Part shown: one piece after another, positions 39,449 to 50,984 of the stretch | Layout of the letters: each line of letters opens with the position of its first letter | How positions within the stretch are numbered: position 1 is the first letter of the stretch | Source of the DNA: Punica granatum | Lineage: Eukaryota; Streptophyta; Magnoliopsida; Myrtales; Lythraceae | Direction of reading: 5' to 3' | Assembly (NCBI RefSeq): GCF_007655135.1 | Contig: NC_045132.1 | Location: 21,818,354 to 21,882,353, forward strand | DNA length: 64,000 bases | Translations under genes and position numbers: made by a program | The notes under the pieces: generated by a model | Seen by the model: the letters and a program-made list of their open reading frames with translations, nothing else | Database searches by the model: none | What the model was told of the DNA's origin: nothing

Positions 39449-42444
39449 TTATCTGCTCCATTCGAAGTCCCCGCCATACCTAGGATTCGCATTGTTTGTT
39501 CTTTGGGCATCATCGGGCCTTACCGTGTCCGCATAAGCATGCCAGCCCAACAAGTAGGGCAATATGAACTGCAACGCGAAACGATTATGTAGCAGTAGTC
39601 TTGTTAAACATACACAGACAGATGAATAAGAAATCCGTTGCATGCCTAGTCATACAACATGTCGAGTAATTGGCAGCACTGAGAGTTGTTTAGATATAAA
39701 TAAATTCCTAAGAAGATCAATACCTTGTTTGAAGTTGGTGGATATTAATCTATTAAGCCAGAGACTACTATTAGTTTGTGAATCACTCCACGTCCATTAG
39801 ATTTCCTCCAATTTCGAACATGGACTAATGACTACAAAGATCATTCTACAGATCAAGGGAAACAAGATAATGAGAGGTATTGGATCTCACATTGAAAGCA
39901 GAGACAAGGACAGTAAGTTCCGCTTTAGTGACAGGGATATAAATACTCTCATCCACATTCACCATCTTGTTTTGAACACCTAACAGCACAGGGCAAAGTT
40001 AGACATTTGATAATGCATAGTAAATGTAGATAATCAGGTAGCCAGTTTGCAGGGTAGAGACATTACTGGTCGACAACAATCTGAGCAAGAAAAAGGTGAA
40101 AATCAAACAGCCAGAAGCCCTCGAAAAAAAAAAAATTTCCTGCATGACTACTTGCAGCTAAATAACTCGGTGACTCCAGGAAAGATTGGAAACACAAACT
40201 TTCAATTGTATTAGTGGAAGATAGTTAGAAGGTTCTTCTGGAATGGTGGAGCATTTTCCACATGTGCACTATCAAAGCTATCTCCAATTTAGCACTCACA
40301 AACAAAGATTGTAAATTAAATAAGTTTTACTATTTAGGGCTTAGGCCCCCTAATTTACCCCCAAAAAAAAAAGTTTTACAATTAAGAATAACCTTAGGCA
40401 AAAGGGTCGCATGATCTTGGCGACACTAAATAATTTGCCAATCAGTATGAAATATGCTGATAAAAAAGAACAAGCAAGGGCCATTTAGCTGGCTCCATTC
40501 ATGACAGGTGAAACACGACTGATGATAGTCCACCACAAAACTGTACTACTTTAAACTCCGGAGATTTCACATTCCAGTGAAGCATGCTGATCCCTCGACC
40601 AGAAACTTTCCATCATATATTATTTCCAAAGACCTGTACATATAAATAAAGAATCGGCTTTTTTTTTTTTTTACTTGCAGCAGTGGTAGCATTTGCTCTG
40701 CTCCACGACAGATAAATTATAAGACCACTTTATTTCAATGTGCAAACAGGTGTCATTTAAATCCCACTCCTCAGGAATATATAGAACAGATGATTACTGA
40801 GGTTAAAGAAGTGCCCAGAGCCATCTGGAAGGGGCTCAACCTTCAAAACCTTCCGTACCTTGCCCTCGTCACTGCATACAATTTGATCATAAATGGTATA
40901 AGATAACATTATGGCCTAGACTACTTAAAAGACTCAATTGCAAATTTGCAAGAAGGAATTCCAAATGTATCAGAGAGTTCCAACTACAAAGGAGGGCAGG
41001 TGTACATCCCTCGGCCGTAACATGCAGCAATATATACTCTCTAATTGATGAAGTATAGGCCAAAGCAGTGCAGATGATACCTTTTCCCTTTGAAAGGATC
41101 GTGGAAGAATTCACAGGAGTCCCTCGCACCAAGGCCAATAACAGTAGCTATCTCTGTCACTGATAACGAGAAAACCTAGTAATGTGCAGACACAATCATC
41201 AATATATCCACAGAATTCAAAGCATTTAATAGTACATCAGGAACAATATTCACCAGATTACTATAGCACTCTTGAAATTCTAATTAGATGTTCAAGAGGG
41301 AAGCTAGCAATTAAATATCAAGGTAGATTTTTTTTTTTTCCATGCTGAACAGGTGGAGTAGCGACTCTCTTGCAGAATATTCAGGGAATCTATTCTTTAT
41401 GGGATCAAACCGCATCAAGAGGTAGATGGATACCTGCTTTCTACTCCAATCATATGTGCGAACGCCTGCTGCTGGTGCAAACTGAAGCAGCACAAATCCT
41501 TCCCTGGACAATTTGTATGCTCCTGACTGCAGAAACAGACTCAACAACCTGGATCCAAAACAACCTCCGTGCCAGAAAACAGGTAAGTTAAATGAAACAT
41601 ACCTCCAAAGAAGTAAAATCCGGAGCTCTCGGCTCAACTGTCAATGCCGCCTTTCCTTTGTATATCGAATGGCCCACGAAAACCTTAGGTGGTGAGGTTC
41701 CCGCTGTAAGTTCATTAAAAAATATGGCCAATTATTCCCCCATAAATCGTGAATCTTTTCTTTTGTTGCAGATTACGAAAATGTCTATTTGCAGCATCTC
41801 CACAGTTTATATAAGCATTTGATCGAACTATATCACGAGGCCTGTACGTACAGGCTCTTCAAGCATCTTCTTCTAACCTTCTACAAGAAGGACAAATGGA
41901 ATTTTCCAGAGAGGAAATCAATGGCAACCACAATGTCATTTTGCCCAAAGACACTCGTGCGAGAAAGCCAGAGAACCGCACAAAATCTCGTACCTTCAAT
42001 AAACTGAATATTCCACACTCCCCCCACTAAAAAACATAAGGAAATGCTCAGAGAATGAGTTCAATAGTTGACCAGAAGACCCTAAAATCACAACCTCGAC
42101 ACCCTCCTCAGCATCCTCACACGTTACCGCTCAGCCAATTCTCACATGCTACTCTTCCGGAAGCAATACTGAGGTCAGAAAAGCAAAAAGCACACCGTGA
42201 GAGAGAGCCTTACCACCACCGGTGGAGGAGTTCACTGCTGCGCCGTACCGCTGCTGCTGCTCGTAGTACTCGGACTGGCGGCATTTCAAGGAGAGATTCC
42301 GGTTCGAGCTCCGAGATACAGGCACCCGGGAGGCTCCGCCGGTGGTCGAGCGGTCGCAGCCGAGGGGTTGACGGGAGATGAGAGAGCGGTGGAAGCAGAG
42401 CCTAGGGTTTTGGGAGGGGATAGTGCAGAGAGACTGAAGCTGAA

Positions 42445-42448
<4 letters not shown>
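39449..42448 (-). CDS. WHY1: WHIRLY1, single-stranded-DNA-binding protein, chloroplastic
   Basis: Seven minus-strand exons: 42448-42214, 41703-41603, 41526-41434, 41175-41081, 40871-40798, 39979-39891 and 39568-39449; 268 codons plus stop, phases consistent. Residues 1 to about 60 are Ser/Arg-rich and poor in acidic residues, as in a plastid transit peptide. The Whirly domain follows: KVFVGHSIYKGKAAL with the KGKAAL DNA-binding motif at residues 94-99, then LSREGFVLLQFAPAAGVRTY, VFSLSVTEIATVIGLGARDS, DEGKVRKVLKVEPLPDGSGH and VDESIYIPVTKAELTVLVSA, ending PYLLGWHAYADTVRPDDAQR and GGDFEWSR. Tetrameric Whirly proteins bind single-stranded plastid DNA and help genome stability and defence transcription. 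The short exons are easily missed by ORF scanning. First-exon debris of this gene is found in the CYP94 array. Confidence 0.92.

Positions 42449-42449
<1 letters not shown>

Positions 42450-42479
<30 letters not shown>
42450..42479. repeat. CT microsatellite in the WHY1 5' UTR
   Basis: Fifteen CT units directly before the WHY1 start codon (on the minus strand, a GA run ending one base before the ATG). Confidence 0.9.
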
Positions 42480-42481
<2 letters not shown>

Positions 42482-44398
42482 TTTCGCGGTAACGTAACGG
42501 TGGCTCTTTTATGTCAGCTCCATTTCAATTAAAAAATCAACCGCGAATGATTATGGGCCTCGGCCCATTGAGGAAGTCAGTTTAGGCCCAGCCGAATAGT
42601 AAGTTGGGGGTGTTCCTGGGGGCCGGGATTGGTCCCGAATTTTTGGCACATGAATTATTAGAACCATTCAACCATAGTCAAAACGAAAATCGAATTAGAA
42701 GAACAAAACTGCCACCGGACAATTCAAACTTTTTTTTATTCAAACTCAAATGCTAATCTTATTACAACATCATCGTCATCGTCATTATGTTGGACAAGAG
42801 GGCGCGCATCTCTCGTTATAATGAAAAACTCGAATTCTGCATAAAATGAAAAAGGTTCCAATAATAAAATTTGTTTGACTTTTTTATTTTTTATTTTGCT
42901 CTTAGGTGTCAATTAAATTCATGGACTCCTTCATATAAAATTAAATAAAGTCTATTGGATTAGGCCTTTAACCGAAAAATAAAATTTATTGAAATATTGA
43001 TAAATATTGTGGTTTTTTTTTTTTGCGAGAAAGCATATAACAATGCTTAAATTTTTTTATTTTTTTATTTTTTTATAAGGTGGAAGTTGCTTACCATTTA
43101 TTTGAAAGAAGAGGAAAGAGAGAGATGGAAAAGGGCGAGGGAGAAAGAGAGATGAACGTAACTACTTTCGTCAAATTTACTATTATCCTTTCAATATAAT
43201 GGTAATTAGTTAATGAAATAGTATTATTAGTATGGATAAAACCCAAATTGAAAGTGAGACCAAGATATGATAAATGTTTTACATACAATTATTAAAGCTA
43301 AAATAACTCGCCCAGTGATATCAGGTAAAATGTAGATAGTTTCCAGTTGAATGACTTTTGAAATTCCTACTAATCATAACACAACAAATGACATGTTATA
43401 ATCTCGCCACATCACTCATAGAACTTAAAAAAAAAAAAAAAGGAAAACTCACTGATTGTGGATAAGTTTTCATTATTTTCACAATGAAAATATATAACCT
43501 ATTCTGTCCTATGAACCAGGAGATCTCCCGTTATTGTAAAAGTATAAAAATAGATATCTGACACATTATTCAGTCAACAGCCTCGGGCAAACAAGATAAG
43601 CAGAGGAATTTTACCAAAATTGCAAAAGAAGAAAAAAAATAACTTTCTCATGGACAAGTTTACTTACAAATAAACTTTCATATTACGGTCTTTTTTTTTT
43701 TTGATTTGTTATATCTAAAAACTCTAATCAGCAGATATACGCGGCCTTTCATGTAGTTAGAGATAAAGCTGTGATTTATATAGAGTACAAGCAGCCATAA
43801 GCCAACTCATCGAGAGAAGTAAAGAGCATAGGCCATGGATATATTAGATAGTCATATCTCACGTTATTACATTGAGAAAATATCATTAATATTGCTAATT
43901 CATAACATATATGGCAATTAATCGCCATAATTAGTACCCATTTATCTATTTATTGTGATCTATTTAAATATTTTTTGATGCCATATAACGAGATATAATC
44001 ACAATAAAAATCTTTGAGACAAACTAAACTTTCAAAAAAATAAAAATAAAATAAATAAATAAACATCGACTTGTGGCCAAGGATGGATTTGGGGAAGCGT
44101 GTGTGGGCTTGCCCCTTTGGACTTGAAAAATCAACAAAAGTTTTAGCATATTTCACCGATTTAATAATTTTTTTAATGAAATTATTTCTCTCCTTCCTCA
44201 TTGACTTCACGATTCTATTATTTCTTTGCCTTCTTAAAAATTTTGCCCCTAGTCTAAATTCCTAGGTTTGTCCTTGCACGTGGCCAAAAGACAATGACTT
44301 ATCACTTCAAGCTGATACATAGGGTTGAATGTACACATGGTACATGTCAGAAAATTACTTGTATTTTTTTAACTAAATTACTTGACCTCAAATATTTA
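42480..44398. other. Spacer, no gene
   Basis: AT-rich DNA, presumably including the WHY1 promoter (divergent from the region to its right). Only short, unrecognisable ORFs. Confidence 0.45.
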
Positions 44399-44684
44399 TG
44401 CTGTGTTTGGTTTGTAAGTAACAATTCAAAATCAAATTTTAATTTTGAAAAAAACAAAGCGATGTTGACCGTTTGAATTAAGCGGTGGATCCTACCTTTT
44501 GATTTTGTATGAGGAGTTGGTGTAGAGAATTTATTAATTATGGAGTTCTATTATAATGGAGTGATATAAATATTTATGTATGAGGCCTATCTGTTTGACT
44601 TTTAATGAGTTATTTTGTTTGATTGTGAGTATAATTAAGTTAAGTTATGATTTTAAAATATCACTTATAAACCAAATGAGGCAT
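44399..44684. mobile_element. Tourist/PIF-Harbinger-like MITE
   Basis: Termini TGCTGTGTTTGGTTTGTAAG (left) and, as reverse complement, TGCCTCATTTGGTTTATAAG (right) form an imperfect 23-bp inverted repeat. TTA flanks both sides (44396-44398 and 44685-44687), the target duplication expected for this superfamily. It is 286 bp long and has no ORF. Confidence 0.7.
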
Positions 44685-44765
44685 TACTTTTTATATAATT
44701 CATTTGACAGTCTCTGGACTTCAACTCCCGGGCATTCCATGAACCAATTAAAGAGTAGCAATGGA

Positions 44766-45290
44766 TCAAGTGGTCTCGGCCAGCGGTGGGTTTGGTCATG
44801 TTAAAAACTGATGGAGATTCGAAAGGGCAGTTCAGGTTTGGCGGGTTCAGCGGGGCCAATCCGAGATTCAGAGTCGTTGGCTATGAGGCTTTGCACAGAA
44901 TATTGGCATAGCAGCAGTAGTTGTGGCAGAGCTATGGGGCATTAAGACCTGTTTAGAGCTAGCTTGGTCACTCAGTTTCAAGTACATCATTGCTGAGAGG
45001 TTTGAATCCGAAATTGTTTGCGATCTAATCCTGAGACAAGGAAGTTGCTATCCTTGTATTTAGGGGCTGGTCAGTGCCATTTGTAATCTTATGGCAAAGG
45101 ATTGGCAAGTGCGGATTTGTCACACTTTTAGAGAAATTAACTTTCGTGTGAATTGAATGGCTCGTTACTCTTTGGAGCTTTCTTGGGGTATCCATATCTC
45201 ATATCTTCCTCTGGAGGGCATTAACTAACTTTCCCTTTGACCATATAATTAGGGCTCCATACCCCGCTTTTATGTAATTTAGTTCACTGG
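44766..45290 (+). mobile_element. LINE remnant: RNase H domain fragment
   Basis: Translated pieces include LKTDGDSKG, AVVVAELWGIKTCLELAWSL, IIAERFESEIVCDLI, GLVSAICNLMAKDW and ICHTFREINFRVN. This is the order of the RNase H-like domain found at the end of plant L1-type LINE ORF2 proteins. Stops and frameshifts interrupt it, and no reverse transcriptase sequence was found nearby. Confidence 0.75.
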
Positions 45291-47157
45291 GTCATATTAT
45301 CGATCGGCTCAAGAAAAGCCTCTTAATAACTACCCAACACGCAGGCATCCCCCAGGCAGGTAAGTTTGGGACTGATCCGCTTATCAAAAGAAAGTCTAGG
45401 ACTGATTCTTGCGAGAGATTCACCTTAAAATCTTGTGTTCACCGTTTAGCTTACATGGTTGAGGATGAGAGCAATTGTTCTGGCTAGAAAAATCCTGTGA
45501 AATATCTTTGGTGTTTCCGAATTGAAAATTTCCATGAAACTAGATTGATTATTGAATGTTTTCAGTCTGATTTAATTCGGGCTGAACATGTCAACTTTTT
45601 TCCTTCTGTTCGTTTTGTTTTCTCTTTGGTGCATCCCTAACGGAAAGCTTGGACCTCAAGGAGGCTCACTGATGGTTATAAGGCAGGTCGCATTGATGCT
45701 TCCATATTTTAATTTTTATTATCTTCTATAATAATTATTCTTTTGTATTAAACACAGCTAAAAATTTGAATTTTCCTTTAGTGATCTTTTTCCAACTTGC
45801 GTGCTTCTACTTTTTTAGGAGTTGACCCTCGACAAAAACATCGGAAAATTATGGAGTAGATAACCTATGAGGCAAGAGCTTACACCTACTGCTTCTTTTA
45901 TTTCTTATTTTTATTTTTAAGGGAGGTAAATCATGGTCAAAATTCTCCAAAGAAATAAAAAAAACAATATATCATTTAACATTGAGGATCTTCAAGTCAA
46001 TTGGTTCATCATAGTGTTATAAAAACCGGACTAGATATTGAATCGGTCGAGGTATGAGTTCATGGGATTTATGGATCCGACTCGAGGTTTGATGTCTTCC
46101 TTTGCTATGCCTAAAGAGAAAAAAATTAATCAAAAGGAAACAAATATGGCTATTGCCTAAATGGCTAAGAGGCTAGGCATGTCCCTCTTAGGGAGGTGGA
46201 GGTTTTGGTTCAACTCTTCATGCATGCAATTTAATTTTTCTATAAAAAGAAATATATAGAACCGGTCGGTTCATATGGGTTCGTTGGATTCAGTAAAAAA
46301 TCGCTCAGTTTAATAGGCTTGTCGGTCAAAAGGTGCAATTTCGATCTTTAAGAGAATCAGACTGGACAAGGTGTCGGTTCTAAATCAAACCAATCCAACT
46401 GGCCAATTCGGTCGAACCAGATGGTATTTAATTATTTTTTCTAAAAGTATAAAGGCTTTTTTTTCTTTGTTATACAGTTGCATATAACCTAAAATTAAGA
46501 GATTCTAGAGAAAAGGGGTGTAGTATCACCTAATAATGTAAATGTACTTGGTCTCCTCGATCGGATAACTTTCAAGCGCACGGCTTAAGCCAATATGGCA
46601 ACAAGTCCAATTTTCCTACCTTCTGTATGTTTTAGGGTTATCTTGATCTCAATGTTGTATATTCCTATTAATACTATCCGATCATCCTTGCTTATAAATA
46701 AAAAATAAAAAATGTAAAGACTTTAGGTTTCATTTTCGTGATGAAACTACCCGTATCACAATATTAAATTTTTTATTTTATTTCATTATACTAAGCATGT
46801 GAGACTCTTACGAGAGATTATGAATTTCAACAATGTATCCCATGATAGAGTTTTTTCATTCACAAGACTCGAATGTCTTGTGATCTTATTTAAAAAAAGA
46901 GATGTAGAACCACTTAATCAACTCGTGTTAATTATAATTTTATAAAAAGTACGTTTAAAGAAAAGCAAATGTCCACGACTAATGTGAACGAAGAAACTTT
47001 TTGCTCAAGGAAAACTTAACCAATTGTGACCAATTACAAGACATGGACCAACTTTTATACATGCACGCGCGCGCATATATATACACATGCCAATGCTTGT
47101 GCAAGTTACAAATCAACGACAATTCAAACATCTCTCGACATATTCCCCGCTCTGACA
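45291..47157. other. Spacer, no gene; SINE-like stretch
   Basis: Mostly AT-rich. At about 46150-46230 an A-box-like ATGGCTAAGAGGC (46162) and B-box-like GGTTCAACTC (about 46208) suggest a tRNA-derived SINE head. Repetitive phrases with ACCGG at 46030-46420 look like decayed transposon DNA. Confidence 0.4.
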
Positions 47158-47185
47158 AATATATATATATATATATATATATACA
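47158..47185. repeat. TA microsatellite upstream of CYP94 copy 1
   Basis: About 13 AT units ending roughly 55 bp before the ATG at 47241, so within the core promoter area. Confidence 0.85.
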
Positions 47186-47240
47186 TCAGTAATTCTCCAA
47201 AATAGCATAGAACTCCATGTCATCTCTTCTTGCCATGTCA

Positions 47241-48854
47241 ATGGAACTCACGGCTTCATTCTCCCTCCCCCTTTCCCTCCTTCTCCCTCTCTTCTTTCTC
47301 CTCCTTGCCATATTCCAACAACGTTTCCCCCTGTCGTCTTTGAAAAGTGCGGTTTACGTTGCGCTGGTCGAGGACAGGAAGAGGTGGGTCCAGAGGACTT
47401 CAGACCTCATCGGGCTCTCTCCCACAGCCACGTACGCCACCCACAGTCTGTTCGGCAAGCGCCGGATACTTACTGGCAATCCAGCCAATGTGCAGCACAT
47501 CCTTAAGACCCGATTTACTACTTACGAGAAGGGCTACTTGTTCCGAGGCGTCTTTGGGGAGATTCTTGGAGACGGGATCTTCAACATTGATGGCGACTCC
47601 TGGAAATTCCAGAGACAGGTAAACTTATATATACACAGTCACGTATTTTCCGTAGGAAAGCGATGCTTTAGGAAGTTCTAATTAATACTTGTTTTCGTAG
47701 AAGAATGTGTTCATCAATTTGTTGCTCTTTTACAGGTGTCGAGCCACGAATTTAACACGAAATCTCTCCGGAAATTTGTCGAGACAGTCGTCGACATGGA
47801 GCTGAATGATCGGCTCATCCCTCTCCTGTCTGAGGCTGCCAGAAAGGGGACCGTACTTGACATGCAAGACATTCTCCAGAGATTCGCTTTCGACAATATA
47901 TGCAAGATAGCCTTCGGTCATGACCCCGCCTGTCTTTTGCCATCCCTTCCTGAGGAAAAATTCACTCAAGCTTTCGACGAGGCTGTCCAATTGAGCAGCC
48001 AGAGGTTCTCCATGCCATTTCCAATGTTATGGAAAATCAAGGGCTTGCTTAATATTGGATCAGAAAAACGGCTGAAAATCGCAGTAGCTGAAATCCGTGA
48101 GTTTGCTCGGAAAATAATCAAACAGAAGAAGAGGGAGCAGCTAAGCGGGAGCTCATCCCTTGAGACGCAAGATCTCTTGTCCCGTTTCTAAAGCTCTAGT
48201 CACTCTGATGAAGAATTTGTCATCGACATTGTCATTAGCTTCATAATCGCTGGCCGGGACACAACATCAGCAGCTCTGACATGGTACTTTTGGCTATTAT
48301 CACGTAACCCGCACGTGGAAAATCAAGTGCTCAGAGAAATAAGGGAAAAGTCCGAGACGCCAATCTATGAGGATGTGAAGGACTTGGTGTATACCCATGC
48401 CTCACTTTGTGAGAGCATGCGGTTTTATCCACCGGTCCCGCTCGATACTAAGGAAGCAACAAGCGATGACATCCTACCCGATGGAACAGTCATAAAAAAG
48501 GGCACAAGAGTCACATACCACCCGTATGCAATGGGAAGATCGGAAAAGATATGGGGACCCGACTGGGCTGAGTTCAAGCCCGAGAGGTGGCTTGAGAAGG
48601 TGGATGAGGCTGATAGAAAATGGAGTTTCGTAGGGAGGGATTCCTTCACATACCCAGTGTTTCAGGCCGGGCCAAGGATCTGCCTTGGCAGGGAGACGGC
48701 GTTTCTCCAAATGAAACGGGTGGTTTCTGGGGTTCTCCGGCGGTTCCGAATTGTCCCAGTGGCAGAGGAGGGGACCGAACCAGTTTTCCTCGCGTACTTG
48801 ACCTCAAAAATGGAAGGCGGGTTTCCAGTTAGGATTGAGGATAGGGAAGACTGA
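47241..48854 (+). pseudogene. Cytochrome P450 family 94, copy 1, broken by a nonsense codon
   Basis: Exons 47241-47618 and 47736-48854 have good splice sites and one frame throughout. Codon 278 (48189-48191) is TAA where copy 2 has TTG (Leu); the frame then stays open to the end. P450 landmarks after the stop are intact: AGRDTTSAALTWYF (I-helix), CESMRFYPPVP (ExxR) and FQAGPRICLG (haem Cys loop). The N-terminal anchor is present, but the proline-rich hinge is damaged: PKSYPIIG of copy 2 is missing, and a deletion of about eight codons leaves the frame intact. CYP94 enzymes omega-hydroxylate fatty acids or jasmonoyl-isoleucine. The first ATG (47217) lies eight codons upstream; 47241 matches copies 2 and 3. 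Unless the stop is a read error or strain variant, no complete enzyme is made. Confidence 0.8.
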
Positions 48855-49129
48855 GGGATTATGGTCAATTTTGGCTTGACCTTTTCTTATGGCGTATATG
48901 AACTTATAGTTGGCTCTTTCGTTTCTTTCAAGTAATAAGCTTTATGTTGTCGTGTTAATTTCTTTAGTTGACAATCAATCATTCTTCGAACTTGTGTATG
49001 AACGGAAACTTTAACAATTAAGACAGTTATGTGAGTAAGCTAGCTAAGATCCTCAGGCTAAACTTCGTATATTCCTCAAATTAAATCGAAGATGAATTCA
49101 TCAACAGTCGACAAGAAAACCGTAAAACC

Positions 49130-49500
49130 AACACCTTTGCTCTCACCTCATGGCAATCCTCATTCTCTCAGCCTAAAAGACTTGCACATGCTCAAGAATT
49201 AGATTTTCACCCTCTGCTCACTGAAGGGAGCTTAAAGAAGCAAAATCTCACCTGATGACAGGCTTATTGCCTTCACTGGTGGGAGCTAAAGAGAGCAGTC
49301 CAGCGCACTGAACAGCTACATATTGTTGCTCGTAGTACTCCAGTCGGCTGGCAGCTTTTGCAGGATAGTTTTATTCCGGATCGAGCAATGAGCTAAAAGC
49401 AAGAGGTTTTGCTAGGGAATTGGATCAGGCTGTAGCCGAGAGGTGTTGGTGCTTGGAGATAGAGCAGTGGCCTAGGCTTTGGGGAGGGGATTCAGTGATA
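49130..49500 (-). pseudogene. WHY1 first-exon fragment behind CYP94 copy 1
   Basis: The plus strand has GCTCGTAGTACTCCAGTCGG, against GCTCGTAGTACTCGGACTGG in WHY1 exon 1 (42258-42277). AGGCTTTGGGGAGGGGAT matches AGGGTTTTGGGAGGGGAT in the same order and orientation. No other Whirly exon is present and the reading frame is destroyed. Confidence 0.75.
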
Positions 49501-49589
49501 GTTAAAAACTCTATTATAATGGACAGTTCTGGCTCGAACTAAACTAATCCGGGCCCATGAAATTTTAGATACTAGCATGCACACTAAAT

Positions 49590-49735
49590 ATAAAAATTTC
49601 TTAATAAAAGAATATAAAAATTTTCTTATTATATAAACGATGACATGGCATCATGAGAGAACTCCGTTTTATATTTTTGATAATGTGACGGTATGAAAAT
49701 TCAATTCGAAACTTTATTCCCATATATATATAATT
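49590..49735 (-). mobile_element. Helitron 5'-end-like fragment
   Basis: The reverse complement resembles the 5' end of the Helitron at 61567: a TA-rich start, then a stretch containing CACATTATCAAAAAT, CTCTCATGATG and TGTCATCG. A sister fragment lies at 50115-50263. No 3' terminus nearby. Confidence 0.5.
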
Positions 49736-50114
49736 AGTAATAATAGTCGAAGTATCAATAAATTATATATACTGCAAATATATATATATTTCTAAAATGA
49801 ATACTGTATGTGTAGTTCCAGTATATATATTACTATAACGTCATTATATATTACACTTGTATCAAATGGCATATATATAATATTTATAATCCTATAGTAT
49901 AAGATTGGTATATTATTATTTAATTGTATGCAAATATTTTAGTATATATTTGATTGTATATCGAATATTTCACAATATAATATTTAGATAACTAAAGCGA
50001 CAATGTGGCTTTGCCATGTCAAGTTATGTATTCCATTTGACTATGTGTGAATATAATCTATATATTCTACTATATATATTATATTAGAAATTATTATTAA
50101 TATATTTTCACGGT

Positions 50115-50263
50115 AGATAAATATTTCTTGGTAAAAGAATATAAAATTTTCTTACTATAAAAATGATGACGCAACATCATGAGAGAGTTTCGTTTTATTT
50201 TTTGATGATACGACGGTGTGAAAATTCAGTTATTTTCATATATATATATATATATATATATAT
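50115..50263 (-). mobile_element. Second Helitron 5'-end-like fragment
   Basis: Direct repeat of 49590-49735 (shared AAAAGAATATAAA, ATTTTCTTA and CATCATGAGAGA), ending in a TA microsatellite at 50239-50263 equivalent to the TATATATA start of the Helitron. Confidence 0.5.
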
Positions 50264-50639
50264 TCTTATTACTGCATATTACATATTTCTTTCCAACCAA
50301 TTCTTTGGTTTTCAAGTTTGAGATATTCATTCTGAAGGCAACTTTTGTGCGAATGCTTTCGCTACGACGGGCATGAAGTTGAGGGAGCATTTGATCATCG
50401 AAGTGTTTCATAATAATTGTAGATGTATTGGCCGAAATGAGCTAGCTAGACCCTCACGTCTTGGTATTATTTGAACTATGGTTTGATTGATTGAAGCTTC
50501 CAGTTGAAACCAGGTCAACATGATTAGTGAGAACAAAACCGGACTTGCTCCAAGGAGATTTAATAGTCGAGAAACATAAACACGATCAAAGAAAGGAATC
50601 AGAGGATGCAATAGGCCAATTTTGGAATAGGGATTTTTA

Positions 50640-50984
50640 TTTAAAATGACTCATGGTTTGTCCGTTTTATCAAATTTATCCTATGCTTTTTTTTTGGTCA
50701 AATTTATCCTATGATTTACTTTTTGCATCAAATCTATCTCGGCGTTATCTTTTCCGTCGACATCTAACGGCCGTGCTGACCAACCTCGTAGGTAAAAGAA
50801 AGGGGACCAACAAAAAAAGAAAAAGAAAAAGGCCTAACTACCTAAGTCCTGAGGTGGCAAAATCAGCAGTGGACTGGGGCCAAGGGATGATCAAAATATG
50901 GGATGTAAGTGGGATCGGGGCCGCCGACCAACCTCGTAGGTGGGGTCGGAGCCGCCTGCCGACACCCCTGCTCCTTCCTCCCAC
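50640..50984 (+). repeat. Unclassified repeat, transposon-end-like
   Basis: A motif near TCAAATTTATCCTATG occurs three times at 50670-50740, and GACCAACCTCGTAGGT occurs twice (about 50778 and 50928). This sub-repeated structure, passing into a GC-rich stretch, is typical of plant DNA-transposon ends; the partner end was not found. Confidence 0.4.

Noticed and set aside
41592..42007. Plus-strand ORFs across the WHY1 region
   Set aside because: They are antisense shadows of WHY1 exons 2 and 3; the minus strand gives the Whirly protein with correct splice phases.
42055..42532. Plus-strand ORFs of about 110 codons
   Set aside because: Antisense to WHY1 exon 1 and its CT-rich leader; no family resemblance.
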